From: Treponema sp.
GTDB taxonomy: Bacteria > Spirochaetota > Spirochaetia > Treponematales > Breznakiellaceae
Length of the DNA stretch: 35,228 nucleotides
NCBI GenBank assembly: GCA_031279635.1
Contig: JAITIC010000094.1
Location: forward strand, 1 to 35,228
Direction: 5' to 3'
Shown: positions 8,640-17,598 of the stretch, one piece after another
Numbering within the stretch: the first letter of the stretch is position 1
How the letters are laid out: every line of letters begins with the position of its first letter
The notes under the pieces: model-generated
Seen by the model: the letters and a program-made list of their open reading frames with translations, nothing else
Databases searched by the model: none
What the model was told of the DNA's origin: nothing
Program-made: the position numbers and the translations under genes

Positions 8640-8764
8640 TAACTGCCTCCGTACTTTCTCTTATCATAACATGATCGGCAAAAATGTGAAGTACCCTGAG
8701 CGGTATCGCGCGGTTTATGACGATAAAGGAAAAACGGAAATTCCTGGGACAGGCTATTCATTCG

Positions 8765-8793
8765 TTGACACAAACCTTTTCAAAGCCTAAAAT
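8765..8793 (+). promoter_or_regulatory. Sigma70-like promoter of glgP, leaderless spacing
   Basis: TTGACA (8765-8770), 17-nt spacer, TAAAAT (8788-8793), then 7 nt to ATG at 8801. Confidence 0.65.
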
Positions 8794-8800
8794 CTATATT

Positions 8801-11341
8801 ATGAATATATCTACTTATACAGTAAAGCCGAAACTCCTCGCACCACTAAAGCCGCTGGAAGAGATTGCCCGCAATCTTTGGCTGTCGTGGAATTATGACG
8901 CAATTCAGCTTTTTATCAGGCTGGATTATGACGTATGGCTCCAGTCCCAGCAGAGTCCGGTACGGACCCTGGGTATGGTCAGCCAGGAGCGGCTTGCCCA
9001 GACGGCCAAAGACGATTCCTATCTTGCCGCGCTCAAAGAAGTATACGACCGGTTCCGGCGCTACAAAAAGGGTGAAACCTGGTACCGGGGCAGCCATAAG
9101 GATGTGGTGGCCTATTTCTCCATGGAATACGGCATGGACACTTCCCTTCCTATTTATTCAGGGGGCTTGGGCATCCTCTCCGGGGACCACATGAAAACAT
9201 CCTCGGATATGGGCCTGCCCCTGGTGGGGATCGGCTTTTTGTACCGGCAGGGATATTTCAAACAGATGTTGAACGCCGACGGCTACCAGCAGGAAAGCTA
9301 TCCGGAAAACGACTGGTACAATATGCCGGTGGAACGGAAAACCGGTAAAGACGGGCAGCCCGTCAAGATTACCGTGGATTTGGCAGGCCGCCAGGCTGTC
9401 GCCCAGATATGGGAAGTGAAGGTCGGCCGCTCTTCCCTGTACCTGCTGGATACCAATATCGAAGAGAACGCCCCGGATATCCGCAACATCACCGCGACCC
9501 TGTACGGCGGCGACAAGGAAACCCGGATACAGCAGGAAATTCTCCTGGGCATCGGCGGCATCCGCGCACTGCGGGCTTTGGGCATTAACCCCGCCGCCAC
9601 GCACATGAACGAAGGCCATGCGGCTTTTTTGGGCCTTGAACGGATCCGGGAAATCATGGTCGAACGGAATTTTACTTTTGAAGAGGCGAGAGAGGCGGTG
9701 TGGCCCACCAATATCTTTACCACCCACACCCCGGTTCCCGCGGGGAACGAGCGCTTTGACATTGCCCTGCTGGAAAAATATTTCCGCAACTGGCCTGAAG
9801 TGCTGGGCATTTCCTGGAGAGACTTTGTCGGCCTCGGCCGGATATATCCGGGCGACGAGCATGAAACGTTCTGCATGACCGTACTGGCCCTGAAACTTGC
9901 GGCCTATGCAAACGGCGTGGCGAAACTCCACGGCGTGGTTTCCCGTGAGATGTGGAAGGGCCTGTGGCCCGGCCTCCCCCTGGACGAGGTGCCCATCGCC
10001 CATGTGACCAACGGCGTCCATTCCCGCACCTGGGTTTCCAGCGGCATGATAGAGCTTTTGGACCGCTATTTCGGCCCGCATTTTGAAAACAAACCCACGG
10101 ATTTGGCGATCTGGGAACGCATGGAGCGGATATCCGACGAAGAGTTGTGGCGTACCCACGAGCGCCGCAGGGAGCGCCTGGTGGCCTTTGTCCGCGACCG
10201 TATCCGCGATCAGTACAAGCGCATCGGCGCGGTGGAGCACCGTATCCGCCAGGTTGAGGATGCCCTCTCCCCCTACGCCCTGACGCTCTGCTTTGCCCGG
10301 CGTTTCGCCACCTACAAGCGGGGCAACCTGCTGTTGCGCGACCCCGAGCGGCTGCTGCGCCTGGTAAAAGACAACGACCGGCCGGTCCAGTTGATCTTCG
10401 CCGGCAAGGCCCATCCCCACGACATGCCCGGCAAAGAGCTGATCCGCGAGATCATCCACTTTGCCGAAAAGTACGATGTCACGAGCCGCATCGTTTTTGT
10501 CGAGAACTACGACATGACCGTCGCCAAGTACCTGACATCGGGCGGCGATGTGTGGCTCAACACCCCCAGGCGGCCCATGGAAGCCTCGGGTACCAGCGGC
10601 ATGAAAGCCGCCATGAACGGCGTGCTCAACTGCTCCATCATGGACGGCTGGTGGGACGAAGCCTATCAGCCCGAAATCGGCTGGGCCATCGGCCACGGCG
10701 AGCAGTACGAAGACGAAAGCCTACAGGACGATGTGGAAAGCAAGGCCCTGTACGACCTGCTTGAGCGGGACATTATCCCCATGTTCTATCAGCGGGGCCG
10801 CGACGGTCTGCCGAGAGAGTGGATCAGAAGGATGAAGGATTGTATGCGGATAATCGGCCAGTCCATGTCCTGCCACCGTATGCTGATGGACTACTCGAAC
10901 ATGTTCTACTTTCCCGCGCTCAAGAACTACCGCCGCCTGGTCAATGACGACTACGTTGAGGCGAAATCCCTGGCGGCTTATTTTGCCAAGCTGCGGCAGT
11001 CATGGGACAGCCTGAAAATCGTCAAGCTCGAATCCAATGCCAAGCCGGTGATGCAGCGGGGTGACAAGCTTACCGTCAGCGCCTACCTGGATATGGGCCA
11101 GATGCTGCCTGAAGAGCTGCAGGTGGAACTCTACCACGGTACGGTGTCGAATCAGAGCAATGAGATCACTAACGCCTGCCGGAAGGAGATGCGGTGGGTA
11201 AGTACCGAGAACGGCTTAAGCCTGTACGAGGTACGGATCGAGTGCGCCGATACCGGCCAGCAGGGCCACACGGTGCGGATTTTGCCCAAGCACAGCGCGC
11301 TGATCCATCCCTACCGTTCCGGTTTTATCAAGTGGGCCTGA
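8801..11341 (+). CDS. glgP: Alpha-glucan (glycogen) phosphorylase, short-type family
   Basis: Motifs YFSMEYGMDTSLPIYSGGLGILSGDH, HMNEGHAAFLGLER, NGVHSRTW, and PLP region RRPMEASGTSGMKAAMNGVLN. ORF extends to 8717 but the promoter position favours 8801. Confidence 0.93.
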   Translation: MNISTYTVKPKLLAPLKPLEEIARNLWLSWNYDAIQLFIRLDYDVWLQSQQSPVRTLGMVSQERLAQTAKDDSYLAALKEVYDRFRRYKKGETWYRGSHKDVVAYFSMEYGMDTSLPIYSGGLGILSGDHMKTSSDMGLPLVGIGFLYRQGYFKQMLNADGYQQESYPENDWYNMPVERKTGKDGQPVKITVDLAGRQAVAQIWEVKVGRSSLYLLDTNIEENAPDIRNITATLYGGDKETRIQQEILLGIGGIRALRALGINPAATHMNEGHAAFLGLERIREIMVERNFTFEEAREAVWPTNIFTTHTPVPAGNERFDIALLEKYFRNWPEVLGISWRDFVGLGRIYPGDEHETFCMTVLALKLAAYANGVAKLHGVVSREMWKGLWPGLPLDEVPIAHVTNGVHSRTWVSSGMIELLDRYFGPHFENKPTDLAIWERMERISDEELWRTHERRRERLVAFVRDRIRDQYKRIGAVEHRIRQVEDALSPYALTLCFARRFATYKRGNLLLRDPERLLRLVKDNDRPVQLIFAGKAHPHDMPGKELIREIIHFAEKYDVTSRIVFVENYDMTVAKYLTSGGDVWLNTPRRPMEASGTSGMKAAMNGVLNCSIMDGWWDEAYQPEIGWAIGHGEQYEDESLQDDVESKALYDLLERDIIPMFYQRGRDGLPREWIRRMKDCMRIIGQSMSCHRMLMDYSNMFYFPALKNYRRLVNDDYVEAKSLAAYFAKLRQSWDSLKIVKLESNAKPVMQRGDKLTVSAYLDMGQMLPEELQVELYHGTVSNQSNEITNACRKEMRWVSTENGLSLYEVRIECADTGQQGHTVRILPKHSALIHPYRSGFIKWA

Positions 11342-11475
11342 ACCGCGTTTCGCAGGAGAATAAAAGAAACCACGGACTTCACGGATAATTCGGACTTTTG
11401 GTTCAAAGCCTGCGCTTTTGTCCGTCCCGTCCGTGTGGTCGGTGGTTCTTCCTTCTCTTCAAGAAAGGAATTGCT

Positions 11476-12225
11476 ATGCTATCCCCTTTTTGCGGCGGGG
11501 CCGTGCCCCCGCAGGAGAACCCCGGTTCTCAGTCATTTAAGTACCTCGACATTGTCATGGCTTTTTTTGTCGCCGTTCTCATCGTGAGCAACATCGCCTC
11601 GTCGGCGAAAATTGTGGACCTGGGCTTTTCCCTGTTCACGATCCCCATGGCCTTTGACGGCGGCACTTTGCTCTTTCCCCTGTCCTATGTGTTTGGGGAC
11701 GTGCTCACCGAAGTCTACGGCTTCCGCGCTTCCCGGCGGGTTATCCGTACCGGTTTTGCCGCCCTGGCCCTTTCCTCCCTGGTTTTCTTTTTGCTCCGTC
11801 TGCTGCCCGCCGAAAGCACCTGGGAAGGCTATGCGGGAAGCGCCGCGTACGACGCGATCCTCGGCGGCATAAGCGGCGGCGGCATTGCCCTCGCAAGCCT
11901 TTTGGGCTATTGGGCGGGGGAGTTTTCCAACTCGGTGGTACTTTCAAGGATCAAGGTGCTGATGAAAGGGCGCCTGCTCTGGGTCAGGACCATCGGCTCC
12001 ACCCTGGTGGGCGAACTCCTTGACAGCCTGATCTTTGTAACGGTGGCAAGCCTTGCCGGGGTTTTCGGCTGGGAACTGTTCTGGAGCCTGGTGCTGACCA
12101 ACTACCTCCTGAAATGCCTTATCGAGGCTCTGATGACCCCCGTAACCTACGGCGCGGCCTACCTCCTGAAGAAAGGCGAAGGGGCGGATGTGTACGACAC
12201 GAATGTGAAATACAGCCTGGTGTAG
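11476..12225 (+). CDS. Queuosine precursor transporter (YhhQ/DUF165 family)
   Basis: Multi-TM protein with AFDGGTLLFPLSYVFGDVLTEVYGFRASRRVI, hallmark of the YhhQ family; ATG at 11476 preceded by aagaaagga. Confidence 0.85.
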   Translation: MLSPFCGGAVPPQENPGSQSFKYLDIVMAFFVAVLIVSNIASSAKIVDLGFSLFTIPMAFDGGTLLFPLSYVFGDVLTEVYGFRASRRVIRTGFAALALSSLVFFLLRLLPAESTWEGYAGSAAYDAILGGISGGGIALASLLGYWAGEFSNSVVLSRIKVLMKGRLLWVRTIGSTLVGELLDSLIFVTVASLAGVFGWELFWSLVLTNYLLKCLIEALMTPVTYGAAYLLKKGEGADVYDTNVKYSLV

Positions 12226-12289
12226 CCAATGGGGAATGTACAATGGCGCGACACGAAGCCGCTTGAATAGCCCTAAGAGAGGTTCATTT

Positions 12290-12385
12290 TAGTTCATGGT
12301 CGTGAACCGGCTTTCAGCCTTGCAAAACTGTGAATTGCAGGGCTGTTTTTCCAAAACTGAAGTTTTGGAAAAACCTCATTAGACA
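12290..12385 (-). repeat. Dispersed intergenic repeat, left module only (copy B)
   Basis: Reverse complement aaaacttcagttttgg...cagttttgcaaggctgaaagcc matches copies at 1-72 and 16027-16125. Contains hairpin TTTTTCCAAAAC-TGAA-GTTTTGGAAAAA (12346-12373). Confidence 0.8.
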
Positions 12386-12397
12386 ATTCATTTGCGC

Positions 12398-13180
12398 TTA
12401 ATCTTTCCAGGGAAAAATAAAACTCTTCAGTGAGCGCGTCCCGGTCTTTTCCCGCTCCTCAATAAGAATCGCATCCCAGGGAATTGCGCGGCGCTTTGAT
12501 TGGGGAGACGCCTCCGGGTTGGCCTCAAGCCAGTCGTATTTCAAAAGCCGCAGCCGCAGGGCTTCGTCAAGGTACAGGAGGATACCGGCGGGGCCGGGAA
12601 AGAGAAAGGCCAGCAGCGCGGAAATGACCAGGATGACGGCGTTGTGGAGCAGGGAAAAAACGGCGAGGCCGGGGTTGTCGAAAAAAATAACAAAGCATTT
12701 CTTGAAAACTTTGACGAGCTTAAAGTCAAGGCGGGATCTCACCGCGAAGAAAAATTGCAGTGAGAGCAGGGCCAGGACCAGCGTCCAGAAAATCACCGCG
12801 GCGAGGAGCAGGCCGATCATGGAATTGATGCTCAGGTAAAAGGGGATGATGATCGAAACCATGGCCCAGAGGATGAGGGCTACAATGCCCATACAAAGGC
12901 CGGCTGGCCAGCCCTCCCTGAGGTTCCTTACAAAATCGCCGAAGCCGAAAGAGCCGTAGTCGGACACGGCCCTGAGCGAGAGGGCCGCCGCCGCGAGGTA
13001 CACGGAACACCAGAGCGTCCCGATGAGCAGGGCGGCAAAGAAAAGCGCCGGACTGGAAAAAAGACCGGGCAGAAACACGGGGACGGCAAGGGAAGCGATA
13101 AAGCCCAGGTTAAGCAGGGCGACGCGGAACAGATTGTCCCAAAGATCGAAAAAGGTCTTTTTTATGAGAAAGCCAATCAT
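12398..13180 (-). CDS. Conserved integral membrane protein of unknown function
   Basis: Several hydrophobic segments; likely start MIGFLIKKTFFDLWDNLFR at 13180 within ORF 12398..13216. Confidence 0.55.
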   Translation of the reverse strand: MIGFLIKKTFFDLWDNLFRVALLNLGFIASLAVPVFLPGLFSSPALFFAALLIGTLWCSVYLAAAALSLRAVSDYGSFGFGDFVRNLREGWPAGLCMGIVALILWAMVSIIIPFYLSINSMIGLLLAAVIFWTLVLALLSLQFFFAVRSRLDFKLVKVFKKCFVIFFDNPGLAVFSLLHNAVILVISALLAFLFPGPAGILLYLDEALRLRLLKYDWLEANPEASPQSKRRAIPWDAILIEEREKTGTRSLKSFIFPWKD

Positions 13181-13215
13181 GCGGTAATGATAAGGTATAA
13201 TCCCGCGCTCGTCCA

Positions 13216-13244
13216 TTGCCCCGGCCTGGGAATACCGGTATAAT
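13216..13244 (+). promoter_or_regulatory. Sigma70-like promoter of the DUF4062 gene, leaderless spacing
   Basis: TTGCCC (13216-13221), 17-nt spacer, TATAAT (13239-13244), 6 nt to ATG at 13251; palindrome ATACCGGTAT (13232-13241) overlaps the -10. Confidence 0.55.
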
Positions 13245-13250
13245 GGGGAT

Positions 13251-14225
13251 ATGAAGTATCACATTTTCGTCGGTTCGACTTTGGATGATCTGAAGAACGA
13301 GCGCCGGGAGCTGTTCCGGATCATCATGGAGTTTGGGCACATTCCGGTTACGGCGGAATATATCGACCCGCAGGTGAAGGACTCATGCCGGCTTTTGCAA
13401 AAGACCGTCGAGGAATGTGATTACTTTATTGCCCTCAGCGCCTATAGATACTGCCCGGAGACGGAATACGCCATAGCGGTCAAAAAGGGAATCCCCGTCA
13501 TTGCCCTCATTATTGATGAAAAGGCCCGCTGGAAGGCTTCCAAAAAAGAAGCGGACGCGGCGCTGATAAAAAATCTGGAAGAATACAAGCAGAAGCTCCG
13601 CGGGGGTGCGCATGAGACCTGGCTCAGTACGGCGGATCTGTGCCAGAAAGCCCAGAGCGCTTTAATTCGGGAAATGAACCTCAACCCGCGGGACGGCTGG
13701 GTCAGAGGGGAGCAGGCGGTCAAGCCGCTGATGGCCAACGAGCTTGCCCGGCTCAGCGGTGAAAACGATATCCTCAGGCGGCAGATAAAAATCGGGAGCG
13801 GCGAAATGGTGGCCAGGCTGCGGGAACAGATGAAAAAAGCCCTGAAAATGCTGGCCCTGAACAAAGTGTCTTTAAGTTTTTACTATGCACCCGGGGACAA
13901 CTGGGAAAACACCCGGCAGTTCCGCTGTCTGCGGATATTCAAACTGTTGACGCCGGAACTGGCGCTGGGCAAGACCACCAGCGAGGTATCCCGCTTTCTG
14001 GGGACGGTGCTCAACCCCGATCTGGAAAAGACCGTCCGCAAGGATTATCCCACTCCGTCGAACACCATCAAAAAAATCATGGCCGATTTTGAGCTGTTGA
14101 GGCTGGTTAAATGCGCCAACGGCGGGAATGATGCCGGCGATGAAATTTGGGAAATAACCGAATACGGGAAAGAACTTTATTCCGCCTACCGGATGCGCCA
14201 GCTTGAGAAAGCTCTCAAGCGCTAA
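13251..14225 (+). CDS. DUF4062 domain-containing protein
   Basis: N-terminus MKYHIFVGSTLDDLKNERRELFRIIMEFGHIPVTAEYID...CDYFIALSAYRYC is typical of DUF4062; C-terminal winged-helix-like region (inference). Confidence 0.8.
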   Translation: MKYHIFVGSTLDDLKNERRELFRIIMEFGHIPVTAEYIDPQVKDSCRLLQKTVEECDYFIALSAYRYCPETEYAIAVKKGIPVIALIIDEKARWKASKKEADAALIKNLEEYKQKLRGGAHETWLSTADLCQKAQSALIREMNLNPRDGWVRGEQAVKPLMANELARLSGENDILRRQIKIGSGEMVARLREQMKKALKMLALNKVSLSFYYAPGDNWENTRQFRCLRIFKLLTPELALGKTTSEVSRFLGTVLNPDLEKTVRKDYPTPSNTIKKIMADFELLRLVKCANGGNDAGDEIWEITEYGKELYSAYRMRQLEKALKR

Positions 14226-14262
14226 CGGGCTTTAGTGGCCGTCTCCTGTAGACAATACAGGT

Positions 14263-14940
14263 TCAGAAGGCCGCCGCGTCCATGCCGGTACTCTCCGTAT
14301 CAATAACATGATGGCCGTAGGCGTTAATGACCAGGGTCTGCCCGCAGCGGGTCGTGCGGATATCGGACAGATCGTAGAGGTGGATATGGCCGTGTACAAG
14401 ATAGCGGGGCTTGAAGGCCCTCATAAACCAGAGAAAGGCCTTAAAGCCCTGATGGCATTTATCTTCCTTGTCGTGGATTCCCTCCGGCGGCGCGTGGGTG
14501 AGGAGTATGTCCACATAGCGGCCGTGAACGGCGCGGTTCCACAACAGGCGGGGGATGAGTTTCGCAATCTCGCAGTACATCTCGAAATTGGTGAACTGAT
14601 TTTTCCCCCGGTTGTGACGCATTGAGCCGCCCAGTCCGGCGATAATCAGCCCCTCTTCAATGGTGATTTTTGATCCCATATGAGTCGCGCCGGAGCTGCG
14701 GAATGTTTCGTCTTCGTCACTGCAGAGATTCGGCGTTCCCTGAAAATAGCGCATCTCCTCAACATGGTGGTTGCCGAACACAAAAAGCAGGGGTTTGTTG
14801 AGGCTTGAGACAATGAAATCAAGGTAATCCAGGGGAAGGTCTCCGGCGCAGAGCACAAGGTCGACGCCGGCGAACCGCTCCTTGATGGCGGCGGAATACA
14901 CCAGGGGATCGATCTGGTCGGAAACGCAGAGGATCTTCAT
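14263..14940 (-). CDS. Metallophosphoesterase family protein
   Basis: LCVSDQIDPLVY, LVLCAGDLPLDYL, FVFGNHHVEE, LLTHAPPEGIHD, LVHGHIHLYD form the metallophosphoesterase motif series. Confidence 0.85.
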   Translation of the reverse strand: MKILCVSDQIDPLVYSAAIKERFAGVDLVLCAGDLPLDYLDFIVSSLNKPLLFVFGNHHVEEMRYFQGTPNLCSDEDETFRSSGATHMGSKITIEEGLIIAGLGGSMRHNRGKNQFTNFEMYCEIAKLIPRLLWNRAVHGRYVDILLTHAPPEGIHDKEDKCHQGFKAFLWFMRAFKPRYLVHGHIHLYDLSDIRTTRCGQTLVINAYGHHVIDTESTGMDAAAF

Positions 14941-14945
14941 GCTCG

Positions 14946-15935
14946 CTACACCAGAGGGGCGTTCCGGTACTGCTGGTATCTGACGAGCTTTTCACCTACA
15001 TCTTTGAAGTTCTTCTTTTTGGCGTAGACCTTGTCCCACTGGGCAATGGCCTTGTCCAGCTCCTCCTTGCTTTCATAACAATTGCCGAGGAAATAGCGGG
15101 CATACAGGCTTTCCTGGCTGGATTCATCGGTGATGGCCTGTACCGCCTGCTCAAGGTCGGCGATGGCCCGGTCCGCCGTCCCCTGCGCCAGGTAGCAGCC
15201 GCCTTTTTCCACCAGAGCCCTGACTTTGAACTCGCCGCTGCGGGCGGCCTTTTCAAAAGACTCGGCGGCGGCGGCGTACTCTTTGGCGTCTTTTCGGATT
15301 TTTCCAAGGTAATAGTGCGCCCGCCCCTGGTTATCGCTTAAATATTTGAGAGCGACGTTCAGGACCGCCTTCGCCTCCTGGGCCTTCTTTTCCTTGTACA
15401 GCATGATCCCCAACTCGCAGTGGATATTGCCGTCCCTGGGGTTGAGTTCCGCGGCCTTGCTGAGGTAGCCGGCCGCCATATTGGTCTTGTTCCGCTCGTT
15501 AAAGAGCTTGCCCGCCCGGTAGTAGTAGTCCGCGTGGGTGGGTATGAGCTTTATGAGCAGGAGGTATTCCTTCAGCGCCTCTTCCCCCTCATTCTGCGCG
15601 GCGTACAGGCCGGCCAAAAGTTCGCGGAATTCCACTTCGGGTATATTTCTTTCCTTGATGCCCAGGTTCAAAACCGTTTTCAGTTCGGCCAGCGCCAGTT
15701 CTTCCCGTTTTTCCTTGTGATACGCCAGGCCCAGATAGTAGTGAGCCTCGGCGTTACGGGGATTTTGGGCGATGATACGCTTTGCCGTCCTGATTGCCGC
15801 CTGGGTTCTTCCCGTTTTTATCAGCTTGGGCAGCGCTTCGGCATACTGGGGAAACAACACGGATTTGACGATAAAGAAGATAAGGGCACCGGCGCCGGCC
15901 GCAAGGATGATAATGAGAGGTAGGGCTCTGGACAT
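14946..15935 (-). CDS. TPR-repeat membrane-anchored protein
   Basis: N-terminal TM segment followed by repeats such as NAEAHYYLGLAYHKEKREELALAELKTVL. Confidence 0.75.
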   Translation of the reverse strand: MSRALPLIIILAAGAGALIFFIVKSVLFPQYAEALPKLIKTGRTQAAIRTAKRIIAQNPRNAEAHYYLGLAYHKEKREELALAELKTVLNLGIKERNIPEVEFRELLAGLYAAQNEGEEALKEYLLLIKLIPTHADYYYRAGKLFNERNKTNMAAGYLSKAAELNPRDGNIHCELGIMLYKEKKAQEAKAVLNVALKYLSDNQGRAHYYLGKIRKDAKEYAAAAESFEKAARSGEFKVRALVEKGGCYLAQGTADRAIADLEQAVQAITDESSQESLYARYFLGNCYESKEELDKAIAQWDKVYAKKKNFKDVGEKLVRYQQYRNAPLV

Positions 15936-15959
15936 GACTTTTCCTTTTTCCTTAGAGCT

Positions 15960-16125
15960 TGTCCCAAAACTAATTGATCGCGCGCTAACGTTCCCGGCAT
16001 AGCCGGGGACACGGTTTTGGGACAGTCTTGAGCCACAGGCTCTTGCAGCTTTTCAGGCTTTCAGCCTTGCAAAACTGCGAATTGTAAGGTGGCTTTCCTA
16101 AAACTGAAGTTTTGGGGAAGCCGCT
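15960..16125 (-). repeat. Dispersed intergenic repeat, full copy C (both modules)
   Basis: Reverse complement aligns to window positions 1-131. Right module has perfect 11-bp inverted ends TGTCCCAAAAC (15960-15970) / GTTTTGGGACA (16014-16024). Confidence 0.85.
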
Positions 16126-16168
16126 TTATATTACTATATTATCGGTTATTAGTGAATACGGAGGGAGT

Positions 16169-16903
16169 ATGGAAAAAAATTGTCCCGCTAAGTACTGCGG
16201 AGCCGTGGTTTTGTGGTTTGCCGCGGCGGTTTTTGGTTTTGGGCAGACCAATTTTACCAAAGGCGAGGCGCTGTTCATGCAGAACAAGCCCGAAGAGGCC
16301 GCACCCTACCTTGAAAATTCCATCGCCGATGATCCCGCCCATGTAATGGCCTGTCTGTACCTGGGCATGGTGTATGAGCAGTTGGAAAGGAACGACGAGG
16401 CCATTGCCGCCTACCGGAAGATCCTCGACCGGGCCGGGGATTTGAGCGCCAATGTGGCGAATAATCTGGGGAACGCCTATTTCAAAAAAGGGGACGCCGC
16501 CGGGGCGGAGCGCTTCTACACCCAGGCCCTGGACGCGGATCCCGACTACGCCTCCGCGCGCCTGGGCAGGGCCAACGCCCGCCTGAAAGCCGGTTCGATG
16601 CGGGCGGCGCTTGGCGATTATGAGCTATATTTGTCGCTGGAACCGCGCTCTCCCAAACGGCCCCAGATAGAACGGCTTATCGCCCTTATCCACTCCGAGT
16701 CCGCCGCCGAGGAACGGCGGAAGCTCCTCGCCGAAGAAACGGCCAGGGTCAGGGAAGAGGCGGCCAAAGCCGAGGCGGAACGGCGGCAGCGCCTGCTGGA
16801 CGAAGTTTCGGCCTCTCTTCAGTCCGCGGCCAACTCAAGCCAAGGCCTTTCCAGCGGGGCCGAGGACGTGGAAGAGTACAAGAGCGAATTCGAGCTTGAG
16901 TGA
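16169..16903 (+). CDS. TPR-repeat protein with signal/TM N-terminus
   Basis: ATG at 16169 with SD ggaggg; TPR units AHVMACLYLGMVYEQLERNDEAIAAYRKIL. Confidence 0.75.
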   Translation: MEKNCPAKYCGAVVLWFAAAVFGFGQTNFTKGEALFMQNKPEEAAPYLENSIADDPAHVMACLYLGMVYEQLERNDEAIAAYRKILDRAGDLSANVANNLGNAYFKKGDAAGAERFYTQALDADPDYASARLGRANARLKAGSMRAALGDYELYLSLEPRSPKRPQIERLIALIHSESAAEERRKLLAEETARVREEAAKAEAERRQRLLDEVSASLQSAANSSQGLSSGAEDVEEYKSEFELE

Positions 16904-17421
16904 CGGCTTGAGGGAGCTGCCGCCCCCAGACTCCATAATGAACCTTTTCCGGATCAAAGCGGTCCTTCCTTGACGGGATTTTCGCGGGATACCCCAGGGC
17001 AACCAGTGAAAAGGGGATAATATGGCCGGGGATGCCGAAGCGGGAGGCAAAGGCCTTGACCCGCCCCTCGTCGGGATACCAGCCGAGCCATACCCCGCCG
17101 AGTCCTTCATCCACGATTTGGAGCAGGATGTTTTCCGTGGCCGCCGAAAGGTCTTGAACCCACCAGGTGTCACTTGGATCGGAACTTCCCCCCTGTTTCA
17201 GATTGGCGCAGGCGGCAATTACCGCGCCCGCGCCGGCGCACATTTTCGCGTAGGGACTCATATCCGCAATGGCTTTGAGGTCTTCCCTTTCGGTAACAAT
17301 CAAAAATTCCCAGGGCCGCCGGTGCTTCAAAACCCGCCCGAAGGATGCGTTCAACTTTCTCAGCTTCCACGGGCTTCGGCAAAAAATTACGGACAGAACG
17401 GCGTTCAAAAATCACTTGCAT
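16904..17421 (-). pseudogene. Nitroreductase-family gene, frameshifted
   Basis: N-terminus MQVIFERRSVRNFLPKPVEAEKVERILRAGFEAP (ORF 17170..17451) continues in another frame as RRPWEFLIVTEREDLKAIADMSPYAKMCAGAG...GLGGVWLGWYP...HYGVW (ORF 16749..17408). SD agaggag upstream of 17421. Confidence 0.75.
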
Positions 17422-17598
17422 GGAGTCTCCTCTGTATCTGAGTATCACCATATCATAAAAAGTTAAAAAAGTTAAAGCGGTGCAGATTCCACTGTTGTAC
17501 CGGTCCTGCTTTGCGGTATACTATGGAGCATAGGGAGGGCGCGGTTGCGCCGTGTCCAAAGGTTAATTTTTTGAGTTGCAAATACCGAAAAGTTTATA

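Noticed and set aside
7260-8642. 460-aa + strand ORF opposite ppdK
   Set aside because: Antisense shadow of the strongly supported PPDK gene in GC-rich DNA; protein lacks recognisable motifs.
8748-8758. tgggacaggct before glgP as a fifth copy of the dispersed repeat
   Set aside because: Only ~11 bp match the right end of the repeat, too short to call.
9158-10696. 512-aa minus-strand ORF opposite glgP
   Set aside because: Antisense shadow of glgP; composition typical of a spurious complementary frame.
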